Source: Agromyces marinus (GTDB lineage: Bacteria > Actinomycetota > Actinomycetes > Actinomycetales > Microbacteriaceae). From it: DNA of 64,000 nucleotides. A model generated the notes under the pieces. It was not told where the DNA came from. It searched no databases and was given only the letters and a program-made list of their open reading frames with translations. The position numbers were made by a program, and so were the translations under genes. The stretch covers positions 868,001 to 932,000 of the forward strand of contig NZ_CP087879.1 in assembly GCF_021442325.1 (NCBI RefSeq). Reading direction: 5' to 3'. This document shows positions 63,980 to 64,000 of this stretch, one piece after another (positions within the stretch are counted from its first letter, which is position 1; each line of letters opens with the position of its first letter).

Positions 63980-64000
63980 TCTCCGTCCCCCGCTGGCTCC
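63976..64000 (+). CDS. Start of an unidentified gene
   Basis: ATG at 63976 overlaps the TGA of the histidine kinase (ATGA). Only eight codons (MISVPRWL) are visible before the right edge. Translational coupling suggests a third member of the two-component operon. Function unknown. Confidence 0.6.

Overview
The window is 64 kb of very GC-rich DNA, densely and ordinarily packed, with no gap above about 220 bases between genes. Gene content (RamB-type acyl regulator beside a GTP-dependent PEP carboxykinase, long GapB-type GAPDH, fused biotin carboxylase/BCCP, DtxR/IdeR-type iron box, BmpA-type nucleoside ABC transporter, LpdA without redox cysteines), the preference for GAC/GCC codons and the many leaderless-looking promoters point to an actinobacterium. 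The recurrent octamer GGATGCCG/CGGCATCC suggests the Microbacteriaceae (for example Agromyces or Microbacterium). The family assignment is inference. There is no rRNA, tRNA, CRISPR array, insertion sequence, integrase or prophage; this is chromosomal core and metabolic accessory DNA.

Layout. 1-5.4 kb (minus strand): the lower half of a homoprotocatechuate/4-hydroxyphenylacetate-type meta-cleavage pathway (ThDP enzyme, HpaH hydratase, HpaI aldolase, an FAH-RraA fusion) ending in a GntR/FCD regulator cut by the left edge; two near-identical operator-like sites lie upstream of the two gene pairs. 5.5-9.8 kb (plus): NIPSNAP protein, GAPDH, thiolase and a short-chain dehydrogenase, with a structured repeat element between the last two. 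9.8-12.7 kb (minus): a membrane protein with its PadR regulator, then the RamB-like regulator, divergent from pckG (plus). 14.8-21 kb (minus): CHRD-domain secreted protein, 2H phosphoesterase, an unknown protein, an ABC exporter and the pseudouridine catabolic pair psuK/psuG. 21-23.7 kb (plus): an iron-box-controlled single gene encoding adenylation domain, carrier domain and membrane acyltransferase in one chain, the most promising candidate for an undescribed system. 23.8-27.5 kb (minus): riboflavin operon ribD-ribE-ribBA-ribH behind an FMN riboswitch. 27.6-34.2 kb: a membrane-anchored HExxH protein, then a SorC-type regulator divergent from glpD-glpF-glpK with three matching operator-like sites. 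34.3-38.3 kb (minus): HAD phosphatase, trpS, xthA, YihY/BrkB membrane protein. 38.4-41.8 kb (minus): sdhCDAB. 42-53.2 kb (plus): manC, two BMP-family lipoproteins, a nucleoside ABC transporter, cytidine deaminase, thymidine phosphorylase, adenosine deaminase and an orphan PTS IIA domain. 53.2-55.8 kb (minus): a phosphohexo/pentomutase and purine nucleoside phosphorylase. 55.9-64 kb: LpdA, a Pr6Pr membrane protein, acyl-CoA carboxylase alpha subunit, Maf, an RNA methyltransferase, a two-component system and the first codons of another gene.

How it works together. The 43-56 kb block reads as one nucleoside uptake and salvage module: capture by BmpA-like lipoproteins, import, deamination by Cdd and Add, phosphorolysis by DeoA and PunA, and isomerisation of the sugar phosphate by the mutase; psuG/psuK extend this to pseudouridine. 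The glp block feeds glycerol into glycolysis, and GAPDH, PckG and Sdh form central carbon metabolism. Twelve genes share a TANNNT box exactly 6-7 bases before the start codon, so leaderless transcription appears common. Most convergent junctions or operon ends carry perfect GC-rich hairpins without a T-tract.
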